NCBI GenBank assembly: GCA_016191205.1
Contig: JACPPB010000051.1
Coordinates: forward strand, 1 to 56,708
Length of the DNA: 56,708 nt
Reading direction: 5' to 3'
Origin: Gammaproteobacteria bacterium
Lineage (GTDB): Bacteria > Pseudomonadota > Gammaproteobacteria > Pseudomonadales > Porticoccaceae
In this document: positions 48,361-56,582 of the stretch, in pieces
How the letters are laid out: each line of letters begins with the position of its first letter
How positions within the stretch are numbered: position 1 is the first letter of the stretch
Notes under the pieces: model-generated
Told to the model about the DNA's origin: nothing
The model's database searches: none
Seen by the model: the letters and a program-made list of their open reading frames with translations, nothing else
Program-made: the position numbers and the translations under genes

Positions 48361-50124
48361 TCAGGCCGCGCGTTCCTTCGCGACCGGTTGGGCCTGGCCA
48401 TTGCGCAGCAGCTTGCCCGGCGTTGCGCCGGTGCATTCGCCATCCGCAAAGGTGACTTCGCCATTGACCAGAATGGCATGGTAGCCGATGGCTTTCTTGA
48501 TGCGGCGCCACTCGCCGCCCGGCAGGTCCTCGACGATTTCGCCGATCCACTCCTTGCCGTCGCTGAGTTTGGCCATGTCGTAGACGACCACATCGGCCGG
48601 CGAGCCTTCGAGCAGCACGCCGCGATCGCGAAAACCCGCGGCCCGTGCCGGCAGCGCGGAGAGCCGGAAATGGGCTTCCTCCAGCGTCACTTTCTGTTCG
48701 TCGCGCACCAGCCAGTACAGGAAGTCGGTGGTATAGGCGCCGCCGGTAAAGAACTTGGTGTGCGCCCCACCATCGGACACGCCGGGGATGGTGTAGTCCG
48801 ACTGGTTGATCATCTCCGCCATGTAATCGGCGTTGAAGTCTTTTTCCGGCCCCAGAAACTCGACATTCAGGTCGCCGGCGAGGGACAGATCGAGCATGAC
48901 TTCGATCGGATGCTTGTTTTCCGCCGCCGCAATCTGGCCCAGGGAGCGGCCGACGTATTTTTCGAGCTCCGGCTGTTTGTTGACCTTGTGCACCATCAGC
49001 TTGGGAATGGCACCGCCGACGCCGGCCTGAATGACCTTGAGGCGCTTGTCGGCGGCTTCCGCTTCGGTGACGACGCGCGTGCGCAGTTCGGGATCAGCCA
49101 GCTTCTTGAGCTTTTCCTCTTTGGTGCCCGTAGTCAGTTCGCGCCAGGCGGGGCTGGCGTCATACAGATTCCAGTGCTCCAGCGTGAACGAGAAGCCGGT
49201 GCGCACGGTACCCGCCTGACCGTAGATGGGTAGGCCCTTTTCACGGCAGCGCTGCAGCCATGCCAGGCTGCGACGGTGCACGGTCGGATCCCTGCGGGTC
49301 GGAACGATGGCATTGTGCAGAATCGGCCGCTTCGCGACCGCCGCCAGTTTTTCCAGGAAATTCAGGTCGGCACGCATGTCGCCCGTGGACTGGGTTACCT
49401 GAATGCAGCCTTCACCCCGTTCCGCCAGCACTTCGGCAAGATTGAAGATGTCTTCATCCACCATGGTGTCGGTCACCATGGGCGTGCCATCGAAGTCGGC
49501 TTGGGTGGAGTTGGGGCCGAGGCGCTGGAACGAGAAGCCGCACATGCCGGCGTCCATGGCTTCGTGCAGCAGGCGCTTCATCTCGGCGCGCTCGGCGGCG
49601 TTGGCCGGGCGGGTTTTCGCGGCTTCCAGACCCATCACATAGGTCATCAGCGAGGCGGTGGGCATGTACTGGATGCAGTTCACGCCCTTGGGAAGCCGAG
49701 CCAGAACGTCCATGTATTCCGGCGCGGTCTCCCAGCGCCAGGGCATGCCCGCCTTCATGGTGTCGTAGGGGATGGCTTCGGTGCGGGTCATGGTGAGCAG
49801 CGAACGCTCACGGTATTCGGGCTTGACGGGAACAAAACCGAAGCCGCAGTTGCCCAGCACCACGGAAGTGACGCCGTGCCAGCCGGAGATGGTGCAGTAG
49901 GGATCCCAATGAATCTGGGCGTCGTAGTGGGTGTGCAGATCGACAAAGCCCGGCGCCACGATCATGCCGGTGGCGTCGATGGTTTTCTTTGCGACGCCCG
50001 GTGCCTTGCCACCGATTTGCAGGACTTTGCCCTGATCGATCCAGACATCGACGACCCGGCGCGGTGCGCGGGTGCCATCGACCAGGGTTCCGCCTTTGAT
50101 GTGGATATCGACGATCTCGTTCAT
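48361..50124 (-). CDS. Amidohydrolase family 3 protein, N-acyl-D-amino-acid deacylase (D-aminoacylase) type
   Basis: 587 aa. Metal-binding motif VDLHTHYDAQIHWDP (His64, His66, Asp68) follows the N-terminal beta-sandwich ending ATGMIVAPGF. Further family elements are GVTSVVLGNCGFGFVP, SDGGAHTKFFTGG (metal-binding Asp) and the C-terminal GSPADVVVYDMAKL. The family deacylates N-acyl-D-amino acids, but many members have other amide substrates. The ATG has GGGAGA 8 nt upstream. It is divergent from the VOC gene; a shared pathway is possible but not shown. Confidence 0.88.
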   Translation of the reverse strand: MNEIVDIHIKGGTLVDGTRAPRRVVDVWIDQGKVLQIGGKAPGVAKKTIDATGMIVAPGFVDLHTHYDAQIHWDPYCTISGWHGVTSVVLGNCGFGFVPVKPEYRERSLLTMTRTEAIPYDTMKAGMPWRWETAPEYMDVLARLPKGVNCIQYMPTASLMTYVMGLEAAKTRPANAAERAEMKRLLHEAMDAGMCGFSFQRLGPNSTQADFDGTPMVTDTMVDEDIFNLAEVLAERGEGCIQVTQSTGDMRADLNFLEKLAAVAKRPILHNAIVPTRRDPTVHRRSLAWLQRCREKGLPIYGQAGTVRTGFSFTLEHWNLYDASPAWRELTTGTKEEKLKKLADPELRTRVVTEAEAADKRLKVIQAGVGGAIPKLMVHKVNKQPELEKYVGRSLGQIAAAENKHPIEVMLDLSLAGDLNVEFLGPEKDFNADYMAEMINQSDYTIPGVSDGGAHTKFFTGGAYTTDFLYWLVRDEQKVTLEEAHFRLSALPARAAGFRDRGVLLEGSPADVVVYDMAKLSDGKEWIGEIVEDLPGGEWRRIKKAIGYHAILVNGEVTFADGECTGATPGKLLRNGQAQPVAKERAA

Positions 50125-50343
50125 GGTTCATATCTCCCGGTTTGGATTGGTCAAGGGTTGGTTGATTTGGATGCGTTGGTTTGTGTTGCGAATCCTGGGA
50201 AGTGGCCAGCACCGGATACAGGCACGGTTATGCTTTTGAGCCCTTCCTATAATTCGACATTATCATTGATATGAGGGTGGATGCTAGCGCAATGCTCCGT
50301 TCACACGCCAAGGCATCAGGGGACCAAGGTGGCGCCGACGGTC

Positions 50344-50370
50344 ACGGCACCTGCGCTGCGCAGGTGCCGT
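50344..50370. repeat. Perfect 27 bp inverted repeat upstream of the VOC gene
   Basis: ACGGCACCTGCGC, a central T, then GCGCAGGTGCCGT: 13 bp arms with no mismatch. It ends 45 bp before the VOC start and would overlap the -35 region of the candidate promoter at 50387. It has no T-tract. It could be an operator for a dimeric regulator, or an RNA hairpin. Confidence 0.7.
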
Positions 50371-50386
50371 CTGGCAGACTGGAGTC

Positions 50387-50395
50387 TGGTATAGC
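50387..50395 (+). promoter_or_regulatory. Candidate extended -10 promoter of the VOC gene
   Basis: TGGTATAGC: TATAGC (50390-50395) with an upstream TG. Transcription would start around 50402, just before the GGAGAG ribosome-binding site (50404-50409). Another TATAAT lies at 50248-50253 further upstream. Confidence 0.35.
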
Positions 50396-50414
50396 GAACC
50401 TCCGGAGAGCTGTC

Positions 50415-50846
50415 GTGATCACACCGCGCATTACGCATCTTGCGCTGCATGTCGCCGGCCTGGATGCCTGTATCGGTTTCTACCGTGATTTTTGTGGCAT
50501 GGAGGTCGTGCACAGCCGTCAAGCGGGAGCGCAGCGCATCGTCTGGATGGCCGAGCCGGGACGCGCCACGGATTTCGTGTTTGTCCTGATGGAGGGTGGT
50601 GACGATCTGCAACTGGCCGCGCGCGACTACCGCCACTTCGGCTTTGCGCTCGCCAGCCGCGCGGCGGTGGACGGGATCGCCGCGCGGGGTGCCGCCGCTG
50701 GCTGCCTGGTGTGGCCGCCGCGGGACGAGCCCTTTCCGGTGGGTTACTACTGCGGCCTGCGCGATCCCAACGGCAACTATGTCGAGTTCAGCTACGGCCA
50801 GCCCCTGGGGCCGGGCGCCGAAGCCTTCGATTTGTTGACGCGCTGA
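50415..50846 (+). CDS. VOC superfamily (glyoxalase/bleomycin resistance) protein
   Basis: 143 aa, paired beta-alpha-beta-beta-beta modules. ITHLALHVAGLDACIGFYRDF opens the fold, with the first metal-ligand His in THLALHV; the second half ends GLRDPNGNYVEFSYGQ, with the usual Glu ligand in VEFSYG. Reaction unknown; relatives are lyases, isomerases and dioxygenases. The start is GTG at 50415 with GGAGAG 5 nt upstream; the frame is open back to an ATG at 50271 that lacks a ribosome-binding site. It converges on the acyl-CoA dehydrogenase gene with a 12 bp gap. Confidence 0.85.
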   Translation: MITPRITHLALHVAGLDACIGFYRDFCGMEVVHSRQAGAQRIVWMAEPGRATDFVFVLMEGGDDLQLAARDYRHFGFALASRAAVDGIAARGAAAGCLVWPPRDEPFPVGYYCGLRDPNGNYVEFSYGQPLGPGAEAFDLLTR

Positions 50847-50858
50847 TCGCGCCGGCGG

Positions 50859-52040
50859 TCAGCTGAACGCCTGGATCCCGGTCTGGGCGCGACCCAGAAT
50901 CAGCGCGTGCACATCCGCCGTGCCCTCGTAGGTGTTGACCACTTCCAGGTTCACCATGTGGCGCATGACCGGATATTCGTCGGAGATGCCGTTGCCGCCC
51001 AGCATGTCCCGCGCCTGGCGCGCGATGTCGAGCGCCTTGACGCAGTTGTTGCGCTTCATCAGCGAGATCAGCTCCGGCGCCAGCAGGCCGCGATCCTTGA
51101 GGCGTGCCGCGTGCAGCGAACCCAACAGGCCCAGGCTGATCTCGGTCTGCATGTTGGCGAGCTTGAACTGGATCAACTGGTTGGCGGCGAGCGGGCGGCC
51201 GAATTGCTGACGGTCGAGCACGTACTGCCGCGCCGCGTGCCAGCAGGTTTCGGCGGCGCCGAGCGCGCCCCACGAAATCCCGAGTCGGGCGCTGTTGAGG
51301 CAGCCGAACGGCCCTTTGAGGCCCTGGACGTTGGGCAGCAGCTGTTCCGCCGGCACGAACACCTCGTCCATCACGATCTCGCCGGTCACCGACGCGCGCA
51401 GCGCCAGCTTGCCCTCGATCTTCGGTGCCGACAGCCCGGCCATGCCGCGCTCCAGGATGAAGCCGCGAATGATGCCGTCATCGGTCTTGGCCCAGACCAC
51501 GAAGACGTCGGCGATGGGCGAATTGGTGATCCACATCTTGCTGCCGCTGAGGCGGTAGCCGCCGTCCACGCTGCGGGCACGGGTTTTCATGCCGCCGGGG
51601 TCGGAGCCGTGATCGGGCTCGGTGAGGCCGAAACAGCCCACCCATTCACCGCTCGCCAGCCTGGGCAGATATTTTTCCCGCTGCGCTTCGGTGCCGTAGG
51701 TGTAGATGGGATACATCACCAGGCTCGATTGCACGCTCATCATGGAGCGAAAACCCGAGTCCACGCGCTCGACCTCGCGCGCGATCAGCCCGTAGCTCAC
51801 ATAGTTCACGCCGGGACAGCCGTAGCCCTGGATGGTGGATCCGAGCAGGCCCAGCGCGCCCATTTCGTTGAAGATGGCGCGGTCGGTGTGTTCGTTACGA
51901 AAGGCGAGCTGCACCCGCGGCAGCAATTTGTTCTGGGCGTACTGGCGCGCGCTGTCGCGCACCATGCGCTCCTCGTCATTGAGTTCGCCATCCATCAGAA
52001 AAGGGTCTTCCCAATTGAAACCGGCCCAGTCGCCTGCCAT
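50859..52040 (-). CDS. gcdH: Glutaryl-CoA dehydrogenase-like acyl-CoA dehydrogenase
   Basis: 393 aa, FAD enzyme. Glutaryl-CoA dehydrogenase oxidises and decarboxylates glutaryl-CoA to crotonyl-CoA in lysine and tryptophan breakdown. [41 protein letters not shown], and the C-terminal [24 protein letters not shown] (each longer than quoted; catalytic Glu in YEGT) match this subgroup closely, including the characteristic LILGRAxTGIxAF end. The ATG at 52040 has GGGAG upstream and a minus-strand TATAGT at 52080-52085 as candidate -10. The usual partner regulator and CoA-transferase genes are absent nearby. Confidence 0.88.
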   Translation of the reverse strand: MAGDWAGFNWEDPFLMDGELNDEERMVRDSARQYAQNKLLPRVQLAFRNEHTDRAIFNEMGALGLLGSTIQGYGCPGVNYVSYGLIAREVERVDSGFRSMMSVQSSLVMYPIYTYGTEAQREKYLPRLASGEWVGCFGLTEPDHGSDPGGMKTRARSVDGGYRLSGSKMWITNSPIADVFVVWAKTDDGIIRGFILERGMAGLSAPKIEGKLALRASVTGEIVMDEVFVPAEQLLPNVQGLKGPFGCLNSARLGISWGALGAAETCWHAARQYVLDRQQFGRPLAANQLIQFKLANMQTEISLGLLGSLHAARLKDRGLLAPELISLMKRNNCVKALDIARQARDMLGGNGISDEYPVMRHMVNLEVVNTYEGTADVHALILGRAQTGIQAFS

Positions 52041-52171
52041 CTGCTGCTCCCACCATCACCACTGTTCGAGAAGGGCGCCACTATAGCGACGCGCGGGCGT
52101 CCGGCAAAGCCGGTGGCGGCTTGCGGGGCCGGGCGGCCACTGCGACCATGCGCGCTGTCTTCGTTTGAGGC

Positions 52172-53281
52172 ATGGCCTTGAGTCGTCCCGCGCAAGTCAC
52201 CATCGACCTGGATCATCTGCGCCACAACTTCGCGTTGGCACAACGCCATGCGGGCGATGCCCGCGTGATGGCCATGGTGAAAGCGAACGCCTATGGTCAC
52301 GGCGCGGCGGCGGTGGCGCGCGCGCTGTCGGCGGCGCACGCGTTCGGAGTCGCCTGCCTGGAGGAGGCGCTGGTGTTGCGCGGAGCGGGAATCACCCAGC
52401 CGATTCTGCTGGCAGCCGGGTTTTTCCATGCGGATGAATTGCCGGAAATCGCGCGCCACGACCTCCAGATAGTGATCCACTCGGAGCGCCAGGTAGCGGA
52501 CCTGCGCGCGGCCCGCCTGTCGCGCCCATTGGTGGTGTGGCTGAAAGTCGACAGCGGGATGCACCGGCTGGGCATCGCACCCGAGACGGTCGCCGCCACC
52601 CATGGTCGCCTGCTGGCATGCGCCAATGTCGCCGAGGTGCGTTTGATGACGCACTTTGCCTGCGCCGATACTCCTGAGCATGAGCTTAATCGCTGCCAGC
52701 TCGAAACGTTCGTGTCCACTACCCGGGGCTTGCCGGGCGCCCGCAGCCTGGCCAATTCGGCGGCACTGCTGGCATCGCCGGAAAGTCGTGCCGACTGGGT
52801 GCGGCCCGGCATCCTGCTGTACGGAGTCAATCCGTTCGAGGCGCATCACCCCGTCGCCGGTGAGTTAAAGCCGGTGCTGACGCTGTCGTCGCGGGTGATC
52901 GCCATCCGGACCCTGGCGACCGGCGCGGGTATCGGCTACGGCCACGACTGGGTGGCGATGCAGCCCACGCGGGTCGGCATCGTCGCCATGGGTTATGGCG
53001 ACGGCTATCCGCGCCACGCGGGCACCGGCACACCGGTGCTGGTGGCGGGACGCCGGACCCGGACGCTGGGTCGGGTGTCGATGGATCTGCTGGCGGTGGA
53101 CCTGAATGACGTGCCGGGCGCGGATGTCGGCGCCGAAGTAGTGCTCTGGGGCGAAGGACTGACGGCCTGGGAAGTGGCGCACCACGTGGGCACCATCGCC
53201 TATGAGTTGCTCACGGGAATCTGCGCGCGGGTGCCGGTGCGTTATCGCGCTGCCGGAAACCCGGGTCGCGACAGCCTGTAG
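52172..53281 (+). CDS. alr: Alanine racemase
   Basis: 369 aa. A PLP enzyme supplying D-alanine for peptidoglycan. The PLP lysine (Lys37) is in AMVKANAYGHGAA and the catalytic tyrosine (about 256) in AGIGYGHDW. Also present: DSGMHRLGI, RPGILLYGVNPF and TLGRVSMDLLAVDL. The start is uncertain: ATG at 52172 is only 1 nt from GAGG (52167-52170), while the in-frame TTG at 52178 has the proper 7 nt spacing. Its product is the substrate of Ddl and, after crosslinking, of the DacA/PBP2 machinery in this window. Confidence 0.95.
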   Translation: MALSRPAQVTIDLDHLRHNFALAQRHAGDARVMAMVKANAYGHGAAAVARALSAAHAFGVACLEEALVLRGAGITQPILLAAGFFHADELPEIARHDLQIVIHSERQVADLRAARLSRPLVVWLKVDSGMHRLGIAPETVAATHGRLLACANVAEVRLMTHFACADTPEHELNRCQLETFVSTTRGLPGARSLANSAALLASPESRADWVRPGILLYGVNPFEAHHPVAGELKPVLTLSSRVIAIRTLATGAGIGYGHDWVAMQPTRVGIVAMGYGDGYPRHAGTGTPVLVAGRRTRTLGRVSMDLLAVDLNDVPGADVGAEVVLWGEGLTAWEVAHHVGTIAYELLTGICARVPVRYRAAGNPGRDSL

Positions 53282-53302
53282 CCGCCGGCGTTCGGCCCCG
53301 CC

Positions 53303-53920
53303 TCAGTTCGGCTTGCGTTTGACCAGGATGCTGTCGACGCCGTTTTGCTGGAGCACGGCGCGCGCCCGGGCCAGCGTTTCCTGGGAGGTGAACGGACCGA
53401 TCATCACGCGATGCCAGACCTCCCCGGGTTTGGCGCCGGCGCTTTCGACGGTAGCCTTCAGGTTCAGCAGCAGCAGTCGCGCACGCAGACTGTCGGCATC
53501 GCCGCGGGCGCGGAAAGACCCGGTTTGCAGGATGAATTCATACGGCGAAGGCTTCTCGACAGCGACTTTTTCCTCGGTCTTCGCATCATCCTTTTTCTTC
53601 GCCGGGTCGGCCGGCGGCGGAGCCTTGACCAACGGCGGTTCTTCCACTTCGGGTACGAATACCTCGGATTCCTTGAGCAAGGTGTAGAAATCAAAGCGCG
53701 GCTTGGCTTCGGCCTGTGCCTTCGCATTGCTCTCGGCGGCCGACGCGGCGGGGTCGGCCGGGTGTGGCCGCCACAGCATGGCCACCAGCGTCGCCGCGAT
53801 CCCGACGATGGTGCCGCTGAGGAAGATGGCCCAAGGAGGTGTGCGTGTGCCCAGTGGCAGGCGCTGATTTTTCACTTGGCGCTTTTTTGCCGAAGCGGGT
53901 TTGGCGTAATCCCGGGCCAT
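53303..53920 (-). CDS. FtsN-like SPOR-domain protein
   Basis: 205 aa. MARDYAKPASAKKR is the usual FtsN-type N-terminus, followed by one membrane helix (about 28-48, WAIFLSGTIVGIAATLVAML), a Pro/Lys/Glu-rich linker and a C-terminal SPOR domain (about 125-203, PYEFILQTGSFRARGDADSL) that binds septal glycan. I start at the ATG 53920; a TTG 12 nt upstream is less likely. In related genomes this gene type often follows argS, which is not here. It points toward alr across a 21 bp gap. Confidence 0.85.
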   Translation of the reverse strand: MARDYAKPASAKKRQVKNQRLPLGTRTPPWAIFLSGTIVGIAATLVAMLWRPHPADPAASAAESNAKAQAEAKPRFDFYTLLKESEVFVPEVEEPPLVKAPPPADPAKKKDDAKTEEKVAVEKPSPYEFILQTGSFRARGDADSLRARLLLLNLKATVESAGAKPGEVWHRVMIGPFTSQETLARARAVLQQNGVDSILVKRKPN

Positions 53921-53995
53921 GTGTAGGGTCAACGTTGGGAAGCGGTCATTCTAGGGGGTCGGGTGCAGCGCTGCCAGCGGCGCCGCGCCGCCGCA

Positions 53996-54673
53996 TCAGG
54001 TTTCCAGCATCCCGTGCCGGTTGGCATAGGCGTACAACTCCAGCCGGTTGCCCAGCCCGAGCTTGGCGTAGATCGAAGTCAGGTGATTGCGCAGGGTGTG
54101 CTCGCTGATGTGCAGGCGTTGCGCGATATCGCGCCCGATGGCCGAGGCATCGCGGGCGATCTCGGCGACCACCCGGCGCTCCCGGCGGGTGAGCAGGGCG
54201 ATTTTGCATTGTTCGGGGTCGGCATTTTCGGCGGCCTTGCGCCGCGCCAGCTCTACGAAGATGCGGCCCGTGGCGGCGCGGTCGATCCACAGCTCGCCGG
54301 CGTGGATTTTCTCGATGGCCTTGAGCAGCACGGCCACCGGCTCGATCTTGCCCAGGATCCCGCTCGCGCCGGCGAGCACGGCGCTGTCGCGCAACCGGAC
54401 GTCAGGGGACGCGGTCAGCGCCAGAACCTTGGCCCGCGAAGCATCCCGCAGGTCGGCAATGCCGTGCGCGCCGTAGCCACCGTCCAGATCCACCACAATC
54501 ACATCCGCCGGTGCGGCGCCGAGCAGGCGCAATGCCTCGTCCTGGCTGGTCGCCGTGCCGGCCAGCTCGAGGCGCGGCTGCTGGCTCTCGATCAGCCGCT
54601 CCAGACCCCAGGCCACGATAGGCAGGTCGTTGACCAGCAGCACCCGGATCGCCCCGTCGCCTTCCGTTTGCAT
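53996..54673 (-). CDS. LuxR-family (NarL/FixJ type) response regulator
   Basis: 225 aa. A receiver domain (about 8-125) has the phosphoacceptor Asp62 in VIVVDLDGG, Thr87 and Lys109 in place. In the acidic pocket the first Asp is replaced by Asn (VLLVND, Asn15-Asp16). A LuxR helix-turn-helix fills the C-terminus (LTRRERRVVAEIARD ... IAQRLHISEHTLRNHLTSIY). No histidine kinase gene is nearby, so it is an orphan in this window. It is divergent from the PilZ gene across 169 bp; regulation of PilZ and the DNRLRE gene is possible but unproven. Confidence 0.9.
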   Translation of the reverse strand: MQTEGDGAIRVLLVNDLPIVAWGLERLIESQQPRLELAGTATSQDEALRLLGAAPADVIVVDLDGGYGAHGIADLRDASRAKVLALTASPDVRLRDSAVLAGASGILGKIEPVAVLLKAIEKIHAGELWIDRAATGRIFVELARRKAAENADPEQCKIALLTRRERRVVAEIARDASAIGRDIAQRLHISEHTLRNHLTSIYAKLGLGNRLELYAYANRHGMLET

Positions 54674-54842
54674 GTTCTATCCCATGGTTACACTGGAAAC
54701 CGCGCCGGAGGCCGGGCGGGCCGCGCGCGCGTACATGGGAGCTTAGTCCTAATTTTGGTGCTGTGAAAAGGGTTCCACTGTCCTATGCAAAAAAGCCGCG
54801 ACCGGCCATCCGCGGAATCCGCGCGCCACCCATGATGTACTC

Positions 54843-55130
54843 ATGAGAAATGAACACCGCACCGAAACCCGCGAACAGATCGCCGTTCCGGTGCGACTGA
54901 CGGATGGCGCCACCGGCACCACCCGCAACCTGAGCGCTTCGGGCCTGTTTTTCGAGACCGGCGGCGCGCGGCAGGTCGGCAGCCTGGTCGAGCTGAGCAT
55001 CGACCTGGGCATCGACGGCCGGCCGCTGTTCCTCAGGGGGCGTGGCCAGGTGCTTCGGGTCGAGCCACTGGGCGGGTCGAGCGGGCTGGCGGTGAAGCTG
55101 CTGGAGTCGCGGCTGGAAGAGGTGGCGTGA
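54843..55130 (+). CDS. PilZ domain protein, putative c-di-GMP binding
   Basis: 95 aa, a single PilZ domain. The two ligand motifs are present: RTETR (Arg6-x-x-x-Arg10) and NLSASG (29-34, the [D/N]xSxxG motif). It is short enough to act as a stand-alone adaptor. The following gene's frame starts at its stop codon (GTGA), but that gene's real start is 71 bp downstream. Confidence 0.85.
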   Translation: MRNEHRTETREQIAVPVRLTDGATGTTRNLSASGLFFETGGARQVGSLVELSIDLGIDGRPLFLRGRGQVLRVEPLGGSSGLAVKLLESRLEEVA

Positions 55131-55201
55131 AGATTTTGGAATGGCCCGCGGGGGCTCGATTGTTCGATGAATCACCAATCAGGATAAGGAGATTAAAGAC
55201 G

Positions 55202-56368
55202 ATGGAACATTTCTTGACCACATTTTTGAAAAGCAGTCCTCGGCGTGCGCTCATTCCAGGCGTGCTCTTGTTCAATGCGCTGGCGGCCGGGACGGCCTTC
55301 GGTGACACCGCAACCATTAACCCGGTTGCCGACGGTTACAAGGATCCCGGAAGCGGTGCATTGACCAGTACGCCACTGAAGGTAAGGAATACCGGGACTA
55401 CGGAAAGGGCGTTTTTGAAGTTCAACCTGCCCGACGCGGGTATTCCTGCGGGCTCGACCATCAACAGCGCAAGCCTGAAGCTTTATATGACTCAGGCACC
55501 GACCCGCTGTACCGGTAGCTCAAGCTCACCTAGCTGCACTACGCAAGACCGGGTCTATAACCTGTATCCCAGCACCAACACCGGCTGGACCGAAGCGACC
55601 AGCCAGGACTGGTTCACTGTATATCCGGTCGTCCCGGCTTCCTTCACTGCTCAGACAAGCACGGGCACGACGGTGCCAGCGGAACGCGTCTGGACGAGCA
55701 CGGGCTTGAAAACGGACGTGAGCAATGCAATCGCCGGCGCGCTGACTTTGATCGTCGCCGATAACGCCGAGAGCGGTAACGGCTACGAGTCCATATTTTC
55801 CAGCAGGGAAGATGCAACCGCCGACAACCGCCCCAAGCTGGTCATTGACTACACGCCTCCTGATAGTGGTGGCGCTTGCGCGAGCGACACTCCGGGCAGT
55901 GTGCTGATCACCCAGCACAGCTACACCGGCCCCAATCCCCTGCCCTGGGGAGAGACGGGTCAGTACCGCCTGAACTTTACCGTGACCGCAGGGTGCCAGG
56001 ACCTCACGGACGTGAAAGCGCAGGGTGGTATCGCATCGAATCTTGTCATCAGCAATGCGCTGACATGCACGGGCACAGAGGAATGCACGAGTAACGACTC
56101 GGTCGGGTTCTTTGAATCCAAGGATGTGGGTAAACAGAATCAGGTGTTCACCTGGACCATACCCAGCCTGCTGAAGGGAGAGTCGGCCACGTTCTCGGTG
56201 GATGCTTTCGTCACCTTTAATCCTGCAGGGAAGATGGTCTGCGACGTGATTAAGAACCTCACTGGAAACTGGACGGTGAGTGCGCTTTGGGACGACTCGG
56301 GGGTGTTCAGGAGCGTGTCGGATGGCCCGACTGACAAGCTTGTCGTGCAAGTAAGCTGCCCGTTGTGA
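55202..56368 (+). CDS. Secreted DNRLRE-domain protein
   Basis: 388 aa. A signal peptide (hydrophobic about 16-33) ends near AFGDTATI. The DNRLRE beta-sandwich domain (about 35-210) shows ATINPVADGYKDPGSG, RAFLKFNLPDAGIPAG, NSASLKLYM and ESIFSSREDATADNRPKLV; the last segment is the motif that gives the family its name. A second beta-rich domain (about 215-388) has six cysteines (GGACAS, AGCQD, LTCTGTEEC, MVCDV, VSCPL) and is not one I recognise. Two further cysteines lie in an insertion in the first domain (RCTGSSSSPSC). AAGGAG lies 10 nt before the ATG. Codon choice looks less GC-biased than its neighbours by eye, which hints at horizontal transfer. It may be an extracellular adhesion or matrix protein. 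Confidence 0.82.
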   Translation: MEHFLTTFLKSSPRRALIPGVLLFNALAAGTAFGDTATINPVADGYKDPGSGALTSTPLKVRNTGTTERAFLKFNLPDAGIPAGSTINSASLKLYMTQAPTRCTGSSSSPSCTTQDRVYNLYPSTNTGWTEATSQDWFTVYPVVPASFTAQTSTGTTVPAERVWTSTGLKTDVSNAIAGALTLIVADNAESGNGYESIFSSREDATADNRPKLVIDYTPPDSGGACASDTPGSVLITQHSYTGPNPLPWGETGQYRLNFTVTAGCQDLTDVKAQGGIASNLVISNALTCTGTEECTSNDSVGFFESKDVGKQNQVFTWTIPSLLKGESATFSVDAFVTFNPAGKMVCDVIKNLTGNWTVSALWDDSGVFRSVSDGPTDKLVVQVSCPL

Positions 56369-56382
56369 GTTGGCGCTATGAG

Positions 56383-56408
56383 TTGGGTTGCGGTGCACCG
56401 CAACCCAA
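56383..56408. repeat. Perfect 26 bp palindrome after the DNRLRE gene
   Basis: TTGGGTTGCGGTG meets its exact reverse complement CACCGCAACCCAA, starting 15 bp after the stop codon. No T-tract follows. Could protect the mRNA 3' end, bind a protein, or be a repeat-element half. Confidence 0.75.
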
Positions 56409-56468
56409 GCTGCCGGGTCCGGCCTGACTGAACATTTCCGGCGGAACACCGTCGGGAACGGCATCGAT

Positions 56469-56503
56469 AACCGCCTTCCGGGCAACCGGCGGGCGGTTTT
56501 TTT
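56469..56503 (+). terminator. Intrinsic terminator after the DNRLRE gene
   Basis: AACCGCC (56469-56475) pairs with GGCGGTT (56492-56498), with an inner CCGG/CCGG pairing around a GCAA loop, followed by a run of seven T. Confidence 0.88.
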
Positions 56504-56547
56504 GCGGGCCATGGGGCGTGTCGAGTTTTGTGGCATCTCTCCCCCGG

Positions 56548-56582
56548 CCCCCGTACAAGGGGGTCACCGTACAACGGGGTCT
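56548..56582. repeat. Tandem 16 bp repeat in the terminal intergenic region
   Basis: Two adjacent copies, 56551-56566 and 56567-56582, agree at 14 of 16 positions (CCGTACAA[G/C]GGGGTC[A/T]). The first, with flanking C, also makes a CCCCC/GGGGG mini-hairpin around GTACAA. It lies in the 340 bp non-coding stretch 56369-56708, which otherwise holds the palindrome and the terminator described separately; the last 125 bp show no gene I can support. Confidence 0.65.

Noticed and set aside
50221..50233. GGCACGGTTATGC, similar to a sigma-54 promoter
   Set aside because: The GG and GC elements are 9 nt apart instead of the required 10.
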